Assembly: GCA_002394365.1 (NCBI GenBank)
Contig: DGTQ01000005.1
Span: 62,001 to 126,000 of the forward strand
Reading direction: 5' to 3'
DNA length: 64,000 bases
Origin: Prevotellaceae bacterium UBA4332
GTDB taxonomy: Bacteria; Bacteroidota; Bacteroidia; Bacteroidales; Bacteroidaceae
The first letter of the stretch is position 1. Each line of letters opens with the position of its first letter. Of this stretch, positions 32,864-41,040 are shown in pieces. The notes under the pieces were generated by a model. That model was not told where the DNA came from and did no database searches. It was given only the letters and a program-made list of their open reading frames with translations. The translations under genes and the position numbers were made by a program.

Positions 32864-33486
32864 CCTGTTTTAGTGTTAATCTTGACTATTTCTATAGCAA
32901 ATAGCATAAAATGCCTTGCAAATTTATCTATTATTTCTCACTTTTTTGAGCAAATCCAATACAACGACGCACTATTTTAACATTTATTGTGCATAGGAAC
33001 AAGAATTTGCAATGATTTAACTAGTTTTTTGCTCTACAATTCTCAAACCTTCTAACCTACCAACCCTGAACCCTGAACTGTTATTAATCTATTTTGTAGC
33101 GTTGAATCAGACATTATCATGAACCACTAACCATGAACCATGAACCAAAATTAAACCTTTACCCCTATAATCGCCTCTGCAGCTTTGCTCTTTCAAAGAA
33201 CCATCAGCATTCTGTTTTTTTCTGCTCAAGAGCAGTGTTTTTCTTTTCAAGAGTATAGACCTGATATTATGTCAGGTGTAGAAGTTTAAGAGATATGGGC
33301 TTAAAAACTTGTTTTTATAGAACATATAGCTTGAACTACTACAATAGTCTGCTAAGACTTATACTATTGAAAAGGGTTTTCATGGTTTTTGTTCTTTTAT
33401 ATATTTACGGAATCAAAGAAGATTCTTTCAGTCGCGATGCTTTGTGAAAGCGCAAGCGATTACGTGTCAATCCGTACAATTCGTGT
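32864..33486. other. Gene-free spacer between island and capsule locus
   Basis: This is 623 bases of AT-rich DNA without a supportable gene. It contains a -7 box for the operon on its left (32919-32926), words such as ACCATGAACCATGAACC (33127-33150), a hairpin ACCTGA-N7-TCAGGT (33259-33277), a triloop palindrome GCTTT-gtg-AAAGC (33439-33451) and an AATCCGTAC-AATTCGTG phrase that also occurs near 28440. Confidence 0.6.
32919..32926 (-). promoter_or_regulatory. Promoter -7 element of the three-gene operon
   Basis: CAAATTTA on the plus strand reads TAAATTTG on the minus strand, a TAnnTTTG match 56 bases ahead of the ATG at 32863. A CAAA (TTTG) lies at 32951-32954, 24 bases further, a little too far for the usual -33 spacing. 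Confidence 0.45.
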
Positions 33487-34545
33487 TCACTTACCCTTCT
33501 CGAAGCTCTTGATAGTGTCCTTCAGTCCATCTTTAGCGCGTACTGGCATTTGTGTCATACCCAGAGCGGCTTTGATTTTGGCGTTGGAAACCACGTAGTT
33601 TTCGGTGAGTTTCTGCATGCGCTGGCTGTTTAGGGGCAGGTGAAGCACATCGCCTATCTTTGCTATGCCGTTCATCAGCCCGCGAGGGATGTTCCAGATT
33701 CTCGCCTTCTTGCCCAATGCACTGCATATCACCTCTATCAGTTCGTTGGTCGATAGAGCCTCATCATCCCCCATGTGATAGATTCCACTCGTCACATCCT
33801 TGGTCAGAAGCCCCTTTATCACCTCCTGCAGGTTACCGATGCTCGTAAACGAGCGTCGGTTCTCAAAGGCACCTAATGGCCAGGGTATCCCCTTGCTTAC
33901 AACACCGTAGAGCAAATTCAGGTTACCCTTGTTGCCAGGACCGTGAATCATGCATGGGCGCATGATATACACCTTTTTCTCTCCTTGAACCTTAATTCTT
34001 GAACCGCTTGAACCTTTTGAAACATTAGGTTCTTGAACCTCAGCGAAAGCGACTGCATCCTCGTCCGTAAAATTATGGAACGGACGCGCCAGTGCCTCCG
34101 GTGCAAACTTCTCTATGATGTAGTTCTCAGCCTCTATCTTCGACTCTCCGTAAGGACCAACAGGCGTTGGAATACATTCCTCCGTCAGGTATTCCCCCTC
34201 CACTCTGTCTGCCGCACTCTTCACCGTAGAGAACTGTATGAACTTCTTAGCAGTAGGGTGCGCCAGATACCAGTCGAATATCTTCTTCGTCAGACCCGTA
34301 TTCACCTTGAAATATACATCTGCAGCCGATTTGTTCTTTGTGTCATGAGCCTTTCCTGCAAGATGTATTATAGCATCAACATCAGGTATATCACCCTCGT
34401 CTATATCTTTCCAAGCAAAGGTTTTTATAACACCTTCCTTTTCCGGGCTTACTATATCAAGCCCGTATATTTCGTTTTCGTCAGACAAAGCCTTTACCAA
34501 GTTTGTCCCTACAAAACCATGAATTCCCGTAATTAAAATCTTCAT
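33487..34545 (-). CDS. NAD-dependent sugar epimerase/dehydratase (SDR) with repeat insertion
   Basis: The protein has 352 residues: Rossmann start MKILITGIHGFVGTNLV (GxxGxxG), 'DAIIHLAGKAHDTKN', catalytic Ser/Tyr-Lys in IQFSTVKSAAD and PYGESKIEAE, and 'GPGNKGNLNLLYG' further on. It likely epimerises or dehydrates a UDP-sugar for the capsule. Residues about 154-189 (nt 33979-34086) are an extra stretch encoded by GGTTCAAG-type word repeats. Catalytic motifs are outside it. It is 6 bases after the GT4 gene and is the last gene of the capsule operon. Confidence 0.85.
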   Translation of the reverse strand: MKILITGIHGFVGTNLVKALSDENEIYGLDIVSPEKEGVIKTFAWKDIDEGDIPDVDAIIHLAGKAHDTKNKSAADVYFKVNTGLTKKIFDWYLAHPTAKKFIQFSTVKSAADRVEGEYLTEECIPTPVGPYGESKIEAENYIIEKFAPEALARPFHNFTDEDAVAFAEVQEPNVSKGSSGSRIKVQGEKKVYIMRPCMIHGPGNKGNLNLLYGVVSKGIPWPLGAFENRRSFTSIGNLQEVIKGLLTKDVTSGIYHMGDDEALSTNELIEVICSALGKKARIWNIPRGLMNGIAKIGDVLHLPLNSQRMQKLTENYVVSNAKIKAALGMTQMPVRAKDGLKDTIKSFEKGK

Positions 34546-34551
34546 AATATC

Positions 34552-35865
34552 TTATGCTAATTCATTATAGATACTTAAATGCTTTTCTATCACCTTATCA
34601 AGAGAGAACTCCCTCTCTGCTTTCTCTCTCGCAGCCTTCCCCATTTTTCTCCGTAGCTCCTTGTCATCTATCAACACCCTCAGTTTCTCTACCAGCGCAT
34701 CAACGTCCTTAGTAGGAATGAGGAAACCGTTTATGCCATCATCAACCACATCCTTGCAACCTATGGAGTTAGTTGTTATTATAGGTCTGCCAATAGCCGT
34801 TGCTTCTATCAATGACTTCGGCAATCCCTCCATGTAGTATGACGGGAAGGCAACTATCTGACTCTTCTGTAACAGTTCCTTTACATCCTTTCTGTAGCCG
34901 AGCCACTTTATATATTTGCCGTCACAAGCCTTGTCCAGCTGTTCTCTGGTTATTGCACCAGGATGGTCGTCTATGCCACCCACGAGCCAGAACTCCACCT
35001 TATCCTCGTAGTCCTTACGTAATTTCTCGGCAGCTTCTGTCAGCAAAAAGACACCCTTCTCAACAATCATGCGAGCAGTCAGTATAACCCGTAACTTTGA
35101 ACTCTTGTCACCTTGAACTCCTGAACTCTTGAACTCTTGAACTCTTGCTCCGAGCTTATCAATAGTCTTTATACCCCTCTCTGTCTCACCGTTTTCGGGG
35201 AGCAGAAACGCCTGAGCACCCACTGGAGCGCAAGAACCTTCCGAACTTGAAACTAAATTATCGTTAACGTTCCCGTTCCCGTTAATAACCGGCTCCGGAG
35301 TATATCGAAACTCATTCAGATCCACACCCGAACCCTTTATAAATCTCGCCTGTTCTCCTTTTATAATCCCCCTTTTCATATACATAGCTTCATCTTCGTG
35401 ATTTTGGAATATCACCAGCAGTTTCATTCCGCTATGCGAAAAAGCAAGAATCTTCGGCATCACCTTTGCCAAAAGCGATTTGTTTTCTTCTGCAAAGAAA
35501 CCTCCCAACCCGCTTACAGCATTCACCACAGCTTTAGCACCAGCAAACTTTGCAGCCAACGTACCCCAGAGGATTGTCTTCATCCCCACGTGGTGTATCA
35601 CGTCAGGCTTCTCCTTTGCGTACAGTTTTCTTAAGAAGTTCAGCGTTTTCAGCTCCTCAAATATGTTCATGCCAGAACGAGACATCGGCAGGTTGATAGT
35701 CCTCAGGCCAGCAGCCTCTATATCCTTCAGCTGTCCCGTATCCGCCGTCACTATAGTCACATCCCATCCAGCCTTCTGCGCCGCCAGTGCCACAGGCAGA
35801 CGGTGCGACAAGAAGAACCAATCCACATTCACTACTATATATAATTTCTCTCTTTTCATTCTCAT
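34552..35865 (-). CDS. GT4 glycosyltransferase with a large repeat-derived insertion
   Basis: The protein has 437 residues. The N-terminal GT-B domain has 'VVNVDWFFLSHRLPVALAAQKAGWDVTIVTA' and 'KPDVIHHVGMKTILWG'. The donor domain has 'LRVILTARMIVEKGVFLLTEA', 'IVAFPSYYMEGLPKSLIEATAIGRPIITT' (E-x7-E) and a C-terminal helix. Residues 191-257 (nt 35095-35295), exactly between the two domains, are an extra block made of repeated words (GNGNVN, a copy of the CACCCACTGGAGCGCAAGAA element, and EFKSSGVQGDKSSK). The hinge can probably tolerate it. Confidence 0.85.
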   Translation of the reverse strand: MRMKREKLYIVVNVDWFFLSHRLPVALAAQKAGWDVTIVTADTGQLKDIEAAGLRTINLPMSRSGMNIFEELKTLNFLRKLYAKEKPDVIHHVGMKTILWGTLAAKFAGAKAVVNAVSGLGGFFAEENKSLLAKVMPKILAFSHSGMKLLVIFQNHEDEAMYMKRGIIKGEQARFIKGSGVDLNEFRYTPEPVINGNGNVNDNLVSSSEGSCAPVGAQAFLLPENGETERGIKTIDKLGARVQEFKSSGVQGDKSSKLRVILTARMIVEKGVFLLTEAAEKLRKDYEDKVEFWLVGGIDDHPGAITREQLDKACDGKYIKWLGYRKDVKELLQKSQIVAFPSYYMEGLPKSLIEATAIGRPIITTNSIGCKDVVDDGINGFLIPTKDVDALVEKLRVLIDDKELRRKMGKAAREKAEREFSLDKVIEKHLSIYNELA

Positions 35866-35887
35866 TTATATCTAAACCTTCACTTTT

Positions 35888-35941
35888 TTACTCTGATTTA
35901 CGTATAAATCGCTCTCTTCTTTCTTCAATTATCCTTTCACA
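35888..35941 (-). pseudogene. Scar of a deleted hipT gene
   Basis: Directly after the hipS2 stop codon and in the same frame, the minus strand encodes CERIIEERRERFIRKSE and a stop. The intact HipT ends RIIEERTSHFIRKSE. Only about 15 C-terminal codons of the second hipT remain; roughly 1 kb is gone. Confidence 0.8.
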
Positions 35942-36265
35942 TTACTTAGCCCTCTTAAGCACATATTTTCCTATCGCATCCTTGCCACAAATCATCTCCA
36001 GGATACCAAAGAATTTTTTTTCGTCAACTTTATTCTTTCTGCAAAGAGTTTTGCGATTGGTTCCTTCAGGTAACATATTAGTGAACACAGGAAATATCTT
36101 GTCTGAAAGATAAACCTTTTGACTTTTTGGCATATTCACAGATACAGGTGGAGTACTTTTATCCTTCAGGAAGGCATCATCATACGTAAATACATATTCC
36201 CCCTTTTTTCTCTCTACCAACTGTCCAGCAAAAACATCTCCATAATACACATCTACCTGTCTCAT
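35942..36265 (-). CDS. HipS2, second HipS-like antitoxin without its toxin
   Basis: This 107-residue protein is about three-quarters identical to HipS at 27719-28045, with all recognisable segments kept ('VDVYYGDVFAGQLVE', 'PPVSVNMPKSQKVY', 'FPVFTNMLPEGTNRKTL'). It follows hipB2 by 11 bases, as in the complete locus, but is followed by a hipT scar. The ORF is intact, so the protein could still neutralise a HipT, for instance the one encoded 8 kb away. Confidence 0.82.
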   Translation of the reverse strand: MRQVDVYYGDVFAGQLVERKKGEYVFTYDDAFLKDKSTPPVSVNMPKSQKVYLSDKIFPVFTNMLPEGTNRKTLCRKNKVDEKKFFGILEMICGKDAIGKYVLKRAK

Positions 36266-36276
36266 ACTCCGTTGCC

Positions 36277-36480
36277 TTACTTAACAGTTTGTTTCACTTG
36301 CAACACCATTTCCTTACCCACCACATCAAGCACCTTCCTTAAAGTCTCCATAGAAGGGTTGCCTACCCCCCGTTCCAGATCCTTCACTGTAGATATCCCT
36401 ACTCCAGAATAATCGGCTAAATCCTGCTGAGAAATTCCGAGCAAAGCTCTACGTTCTTTTAAAGTTTTTCCTAAATCCAT
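36277..36480 (-). CDS. HipB2, XRE repressor of the orphan antitoxin pair
   Basis: The start is at ATG 36480 (MDLGKTLKERRALLGIS). The protein has 67 residues and is about 90% identical to HipB; the recognition region SQQDLADYSGVGISTVKD is the same in both. It can therefore be expected to bind the same operators and might cross-regulate hipBST. The DNA from here into the hipS2 stop region is also highly similar to the first copy (for example CATACTCCGTTGCCTTACTT in both). Confidence 0.83.
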   Translation of the reverse strand: MDLGKTLKERRALLGISQQDLADYSGVGISTVKDLERGVGNPSMETLRKVLDVVGKEMVLQVKQTVK

Positions 36481-36481
36481 T

Positions 36482-36564
36482 TTGGTACGATTTATCATAC
36501 TTTTGATGCAAAGTTAATAAATAATTTCGAAGCAGAGCAACAAAAGTACAAAAAAACATACTTT
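36482..36564 (-). promoter_or_regulatory. Promoter and degenerate operators of hipB2
   Basis: TAACTTTG (minus strand, 36509-36516) is the -7 box. GTACG-N6-CATAC (36486-36501) and AAAGTAC-N8-ATACTTT (36543-36564) sit where the two operators of the first locus lie but have lost symmetry. Repressor binding here may be weaker. Confidence 0.6.
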
Positions 36565-36668
36565 CATTCTTGTTTATTCCTCATCCATATACCCTATCAC
36601 CCTTGCTGGATAGCCTACCTCCTAACAGGAACATCATCTATGTATCACCATGTGCTTCAGGTGACGGA

Positions 36669-37277
36669 CTACTCCTTGTTTTCTGAATACCCTATTATCC
36701 TCTGAGGATTGCCTACCACTATGGCATTATCAGGCACATCCTTCACAATCACTGCACCAGCTCCAATGGTGACATTATTACCAATGCTAACTCCACCTAT
36801 TATGCAGGCATGACAACCTATAGTTACATTATCACCAATAATCGGGCGTTTGCCATCCTTCTTTCCGAGCGTGGTACAATGTATGCATGAGAAATTATCA
36901 CCTATAGTCTCTGCATTGAGAACCGTTGAGTATGGATGGGCAAAAGAAATGCCCCCCCCAATTTTTGTGGAATCAGGAATAATAAAAGAGCTATCGCCCG
37001 GTCTCCACCACCCTATCAAAAGCGACAATGCTGGACCTATACGATAATAGAATGCCTTACGATAATATCTGTTGTTATGCAAGAAATACAATACTGCCAA
37101 TCCATTCGGCAGTGCTATATTCACTTGTTTTTTCAGTCTTTCAATATCGCTGTCTATCAGTCGTTTCTTGCCTTTTATACTATATATCAGCATGTGTGGT
37201 ATATATAGCCAAGAAAATAGTATGGCTCCTAACAGACGAAGTATATCTCTTATTTTTCGTTTCTTGTTTGAATCCAT
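36669..37277 (-). CDS. Hexapeptide-repeat acyltransferase (CysE/capsule O-acetyltransferase type)
   Basis: The protein has 202 residues. The first 100 residues are basic and helical with a possible membrane-associated segment (LRLLGAILFSWLYIPHMLI). Residues 100-195 form a left-handed beta helix: GGGISFAHPYSTVLNAETIGDN, 'CIHCTTLGKKDGKRPIIGDNVTIGCHACIIGGVSIGNNVTIGAGAVIVKDVPDN'. Such enzymes acetylate capsule sugars or serine. In a polysaccharide locus O-acetylation of a sugar is the likely role. A related enzyme is at 40413-41006. Confidence 0.83.
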   Translation of the reverse strand: MDSNKKRKIRDILRLLGAILFSWLYIPHMLIYSIKGKKRLIDSDIERLKKQVNIALPNGLAVLYFLHNNRYYRKAFYYRIGPALSLLIGWWRPGDSSFIIPDSTKIGGGISFAHPYSTVLNAETIGDNFSCIHCTTLGKKDGKRPIIGDNVTIGCHACIIGGVSIGNNVTIGAGAVIVKDVPDNAIVVGNPQRIIGYSENKE

Positions 37278-37337
37278 CTTCTATGTCCTGCACCTTAATT
37301 TATAACATTTTGAATAAATCAACTCTCCAACACAAAA

Positions 37338-38399
37338 TCAGTTCTCCAATACATCAAGCCATTTCTTACAAATTCTGTCCTTGTTTATCAATTTATATAG
37401 CTGTGAAGCATTGATACCAATCTCCTTCGCCTTATCAGGATTATCTGCTATTAAATTCATTTTCTCAACCAAGCCATCAACATCACCTATATTAACCAAC
37501 AATCCATTCTCTCCATCCTTTATGAGGTCTATCGCACCAGACACTTTCGTGCATATACAAGGTAAACCAAGGCACATTGACTCTATCATCGAATTAGACA
37601 TACCTTCACGTGAGGAAACAAGACACATCATTTCTGCATCCAGAATATCCTCATGAATAGTTTTACTTGCTCCAGGCATTGATACTTCCTCTCCTACTCC
37701 TAAAGACTCCGCTAAACGTTTCAGTTCTTCCTCTTGTGATCCGTTGCCGTAAATCGTCAGTGTATAATCAGAGTGATTTTTTGAGAATCTTGCAAAAGCC
37801 TTAATCAGTATATCATGATTCTTCTGAGGCATCAATCGGGCAACAGAAACTATTCTCTTTTTCTTGCCCACTTTCAATGCCTTGCCCACCATTTCCTCTT
37901 GTAAGTTTACTGGGTTATATATAACTGAGGTTCGTTCAGCCAATGCTCCGTCAAAGAATTTCTTTATTGTCTCTGTCTGCACCAGAATTTTATCCGCTAG
38001 TCTGTATACCAGTTTTTCAAACTGGTCTATTATCCAGTATTTATTCACCCCATGCGGGTCATTCCTTTCTGCTACAAAAGTTTTAATGCTCAATCCCATC
38101 GTGCTAATTAGCACGCGTAAATTGTAGGGTTCAAGGAAAGACAATAAAATATCAGGTTGTTCTTTCTTTATGAACTTCCTAAACCACAGCATCTTTTTAA
38201 TGTCACTTTTACTACCCACCTCTTTTTCTATGCATACTTTTCTCACACGCTTATCTATATCATAGAATATTGGGACATCCAACCACATCACGTATATGAC
38301 AGTATCATATCTGTCAGCCAAAGGAGTAGATAATACAGAGAGAACCCTCTCTGCTCCCCCAGCTGCCAATGTTGCACCAGAAACTATTAGTTTTGACAT
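37338..38399 (-). CDS. GT4 glycosyltransferase
   Basis: The protein has 353 residues: 'SGATLAAGGAERVLSVLSTPLADRYDTVIYV' at the start (GT4 acceptor-side Gly-rich loop), 'RIVSVARLMPQKNHDILIKAFARFS', 'MPGASKTIHEDILDAEMMCLVSSREGMSNSMIESMCLGLPCICT' with the E-x7-E donor motif. A retaining transferase of the capsule repeat unit is expected; sugars unknown. It sits 3 bases after the TupA-like gene. Confidence 0.88.
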   Translation of the reverse strand: MSKLIVSGATLAAGGAERVLSVLSTPLADRYDTVIYVMWLDVPIFYDIDKRVRKVCIEKEVGSKSDIKKMLWFRKFIKKEQPDILLSFLEPYNLRVLISTMGLSIKTFVAERNDPHGVNKYWIIDQFEKLVYRLADKILVQTETIKKFFDGALAERTSVIYNPVNLQEEMVGKALKVGKKKRIVSVARLMPQKNHDILIKAFARFSKNHSDYTLTIYGNGSQEEELKRLAESLGVGEEVSMPGASKTIHEDILDAEMMCLVSSREGMSNSMIESMCLGLPCICTKVSGAIDLIKDGENGLLVNIGDVDGLVEKMNLIADNPDKAKEIGINASQLYKLINKDRICKKWLDVLEN

Positions 38400-38402
38400 A
38401 GA

Positions 38403-39326
38403 CTATATTCTTTTCTCCTTCGGCAACTTTATCCACGAGCCAAAGGTGTAATCCCACTTCTCGGGAGTGAACGGAACTATTCCTCCATGATGGAAGAATG
38501 TCAACTCACCGAAATACACCTTTCCATTAACCTCATAGAAGTCAACACGCACTTGAGGCAGCCCCTTACTCAGTTTTGAAGCAAGCATTTTCATTTCATC
38601 AAAGCATACAGGTTTCTCCGGAACACTCTTTCCTGCATCATGATATTGATGAATGTCAAGGTGATTAAAGTCTGCATCAAAATAATCAAACTTCACTTCC
38701 TCACCAGCCTTGCCTCTGTCCTGAGAGATGAACATTGCTTTAACCTCACCGTCAAAACTGAAGAACTTATAGTCTCTCAACTCGCCTGTCTTTTGGTCTT
38801 CCATATACTGCTCAGCAATAACTCTGCGGTGCACATTCTTATATGGCCATTCGCGCGTTACCGCATAATTGTCGCTTTTTAGGCATTTGTTCAACTTAGC
38901 AATTGCCTTAGCCTTATCCAGACTATCCTTATCTTTCACTACAATAACGCCACCCGAGTCATGCGTAGTCTTCAAAACAAACTGATCAGGCAGGCTGTCC
39001 CAATCTATATCTTCGGGGCTCTCCCAATGTCCTATCGTTGGGATGATATATTTATCACCTATAATGTTAGCAACATAGTCCTTAACAGCATATTTATCCA
39101 CCATCGTGGTGTATAACGGATTGTGATCATACAGTTTCTGCCAACACAACTTCTCGTTATATGTTTGCGGATTATTCAGATCCAGTTTCTTTCCAACATA
39201 CAGACGATACCGCATTTTAACATACCACTCATCATCTTTTATCCAATGAGCAAATAAAGTCAATATCTTGCTGCCGATATATCTCGGTTGCTTTATAGCT
39301 TTTATTATTTTTTCTGTATTAGTCAT
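38403..39326 (-). CDS. TupA-like ATP-grasp protein
   Basis: The protein has 307 residues. Family features are 'LNNPQTYNEKLCWQKLYDHNPLYTTMVDKYAVKDYV' at 50-85, then 'PDQFVLKTTHDSGGVIVVKDK' (ATP-grasp lysine and loop) and 'QVRVDFYEVNGKVYFGELTFFHHGG' (metal-binding D and E). ATP-grasp proteins of this type sit in capsule and teichuronopeptide loci and are thought to ligate amino acids to glycans. It is embedded in the glycosyltransferase operon. Confidence 0.85.
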   Translation of the reverse strand: MTNTEKIIKAIKQPRYIGSKILTLFAHWIKDDEWYVKMRYRLYVGKKLDLNNPQTYNEKLCWQKLYDHNPLYTTMVDKYAVKDYVANIIGDKYIIPTIGHWESPEDIDWDSLPDQFVLKTTHDSGGVIVVKDKDSLDKAKAIAKLNKCLKSDNYAVTREWPYKNVHRRVIAEQYMEDQKTGELRDYKFFSFDGEVKAMFISQDRGKAGEEVKFDYFDADFNHLDIHQYHDAGKSVPEKPVCFDEMKMLASKLSKGLPQVRVDFYEVNGKVYFGELTFFHHGGIVPFTPEKWDYTFGSWIKLPKEKRI

Positions 39327-39331
39327 AATTC

Positions 39332-40411
39332 TTATTTCTCTATTAAGTTAATATACTTATTAACAAATGATTCTCCAGATAAACTATCTATTGCAATCTC
39401 CCTGCTCCTCTTCCCCATCTTCAAACGTTCTTCTATACTCTGATTACAGAAACCTTCAATTTTTTCTGCCATATCATCTACTGATTTGGGATCAAAAAGA
39501 AAACCATTTTCTTTATCATGCACTATCACAGCATTATCATTAACATCGCTGCATAAGATAGGCTTTCCGCAGCTCATGGCTTCACAAACAACATTGGGAA
39601 AACCTTCAAATAAAGAAGGAAGACAAAAAACATCACATGCCTGATATTCTGTAAGTATATCATTAGTAGGTGGTATGAACTTGAATGTATCTCCAAATGA
39701 CATTTCTTTATACTTTGACATCATCTCCTCAACAAATTCCCGCTTACCGTGAGATTGTCCCCCTACCCATTTTACATATAAGGGGATTCCACTATTTTGC
39801 ACATTCTTTATAGCTTGCATAAAACGTATAATGTTTTTTTGTGGAGCTAATCTTCCGACTACCAACATCTGTATATCATTAGTATCCTTGGTTACATCCG
39901 ATGGTATAAAAACTGTTGCATCAACAAAATTCCTTATTGTTACTGTTTTGTTTCGTAATGATGGGAAATTTCTGTTTATCAAATCTGTCTGTTCCTGAGC
40001 ATTTGAAACAATATAATCCGCCCACCTGTACAAAAAGAATTTTCTTTTTTGATGAGCATTTATCTTTTGAAGTACAGCCCTTTCCGACACTATGATCGTA
40101 CTTTTTAATCCTAACGCTTTCAATAGACATGTTGCCATATTGGGACCATCGATATAGGATATAATAGCATCTGGTTTGAAATGAGATATAACTCTACTTA
40201 TTCTCCAGAATTTCTGAAATATATTTGTAGCATGTATTTGTTCATATTTTACTCCATTATCATCCAGAAATTTCTTGTAGAAATCTGTTTTATGATACCA
40301 CACGAAAAGGACGTCATATCCTTTTCTGTTTAGCAAATCAGCTAATCCTACTAACTGCCGCTGTGCGCCACCAGAACCAAGACCATCTATCAAACACAAT
40401 ACTTTCTTCAT
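39332..40411 (-). CDS. GT4 glycosyltransferase
   Basis: The start is at ATG 40411 (MKKVLCLIDGLGSGGAQRQL); the ORF extends to 40435 but would overlap the previous gene. The protein has 359 residues. 'LCLIDGLGSGGAQRQLVGLADLLN' is the N-terminal loop. 'MLVVGRLAPQKNIIRFMQAI' and 'CDVFCLPSLFEGFPNVVCEAMSCGKPILCSD' (E-x7-E) form the donor site. It is part of capsule repeat-unit assembly, with unknown substrates. Confidence 0.88.
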   Translation of the reverse strand: MKKVLCLIDGLGSGGAQRQLVGLADLLNRKGYDVLFVWYHKTDFYKKFLDDNGVKYEQIHATNIFQKFWRISRVISHFKPDAIISYIDGPNMATCLLKALGLKSTIIVSERAVLQKINAHQKRKFFLYRWADYIVSNAQEQTDLINRNFPSLRNKTVTIRNFVDATVFIPSDVTKDTNDIQMLVVGRLAPQKNIIRFMQAIKNVQNSGIPLYVKWVGGQSHGKREFVEEMMSKYKEMSFGDTFKFIPPTNDILTEYQACDVFCLPSLFEGFPNVVCEAMSCGKPILCSDVNDNAVIVHDKENGFLFDPKSVDDMAEKIEGFCNQSIEERLKMGKRSREIAIDSLSGESFVNKYINLIEK

Positions 40412-40412
40412 A

Positions 40413-41006
40413 CTACTTCTCTCTTTGCATACCATTATACTCCCACCAACAAGTTGTATCTTTTTTTACGACCTTACCAGGAACACCAAGAATAACACTA
40501 TTGGGCTCTAAAACAGACTTGTTAACTACTGCATTTGCTCCAATATAACAACCGTCAGCAATCTCTATCTCACCGAAAAGAACTGCTCCAGGACCTATAT
40601 ATACGTTGTTACCTATCTTCGGAGCTATCTTACCACCTTTATTTGCACCAATGTTTACATTGTTATGTATACAACAGTTACGACCTATCCTTGTTGAAGA
40701 GTTAACAACAATTGAGCCAAAATGTCGTAAAGTAAGACCTTTGTCACAAACACCCGGTGGTATATGTATCCCAGTCATTACAGAAATTCTACTCAATCTC
40801 CAATGTACAAATATTTTTAGTGGTTTAAATAAAGGTGATTTCTTACTCTGTAAATACTCCAACAGTCTTAAATGGATAATATATCCTTCTATAGACGCAA
40901 ACAAAGTATTATAAAAAAATCTCAACTTAGAAATACCATGTAACTCTATTCTATAATACTCTTTTAATTCTGAAAATTTTCTAATCATACTTCTATTAAA
41001 CGTCAA
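40413..41006 (-). CDS. CysE-like hexapeptide acetyltransferase
   Basis: The protein has 197 residues with the serine acetyltransferase-type ending: 'TGIHIPPGVCDKGLTLRHFGSIVVNSSTRIGRNCCIHNNVNIGANKGGKIAPKIGNNVYIGPGAVLFGEIEIADGCYIGANAVVNKSV'. The N-terminal 90 residues are helical. It is more CysE-like than the copy at 36669 but still sits in the glycan operon, so sugar O- or N-acetylation is favoured over cysteine synthesis. It abuts the next GT4 gene. Confidence 0.83.
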   Translation of the reverse strand: MTFNRSMIRKFSELKEYYRIELHGISKLRFFYNTLFASIEGYIIHLRLLEYLQSKKSPLFKPLKIFVHWRLSRISVMTGIHIPPGVCDKGLTLRHFGSIVVNSSTRIGRNCCIHNNVNIGANKGGKIAPKIGNNVYIGPGAVLFGEIEIADGCYIGANAVVNKSVLEPNSVILGVPGKVVKKDTTCWWEYNGMQREK

Positions 41007-41040
41007 CTAATTCTAGGTTAATTTCTTGCTCATTTTTACG

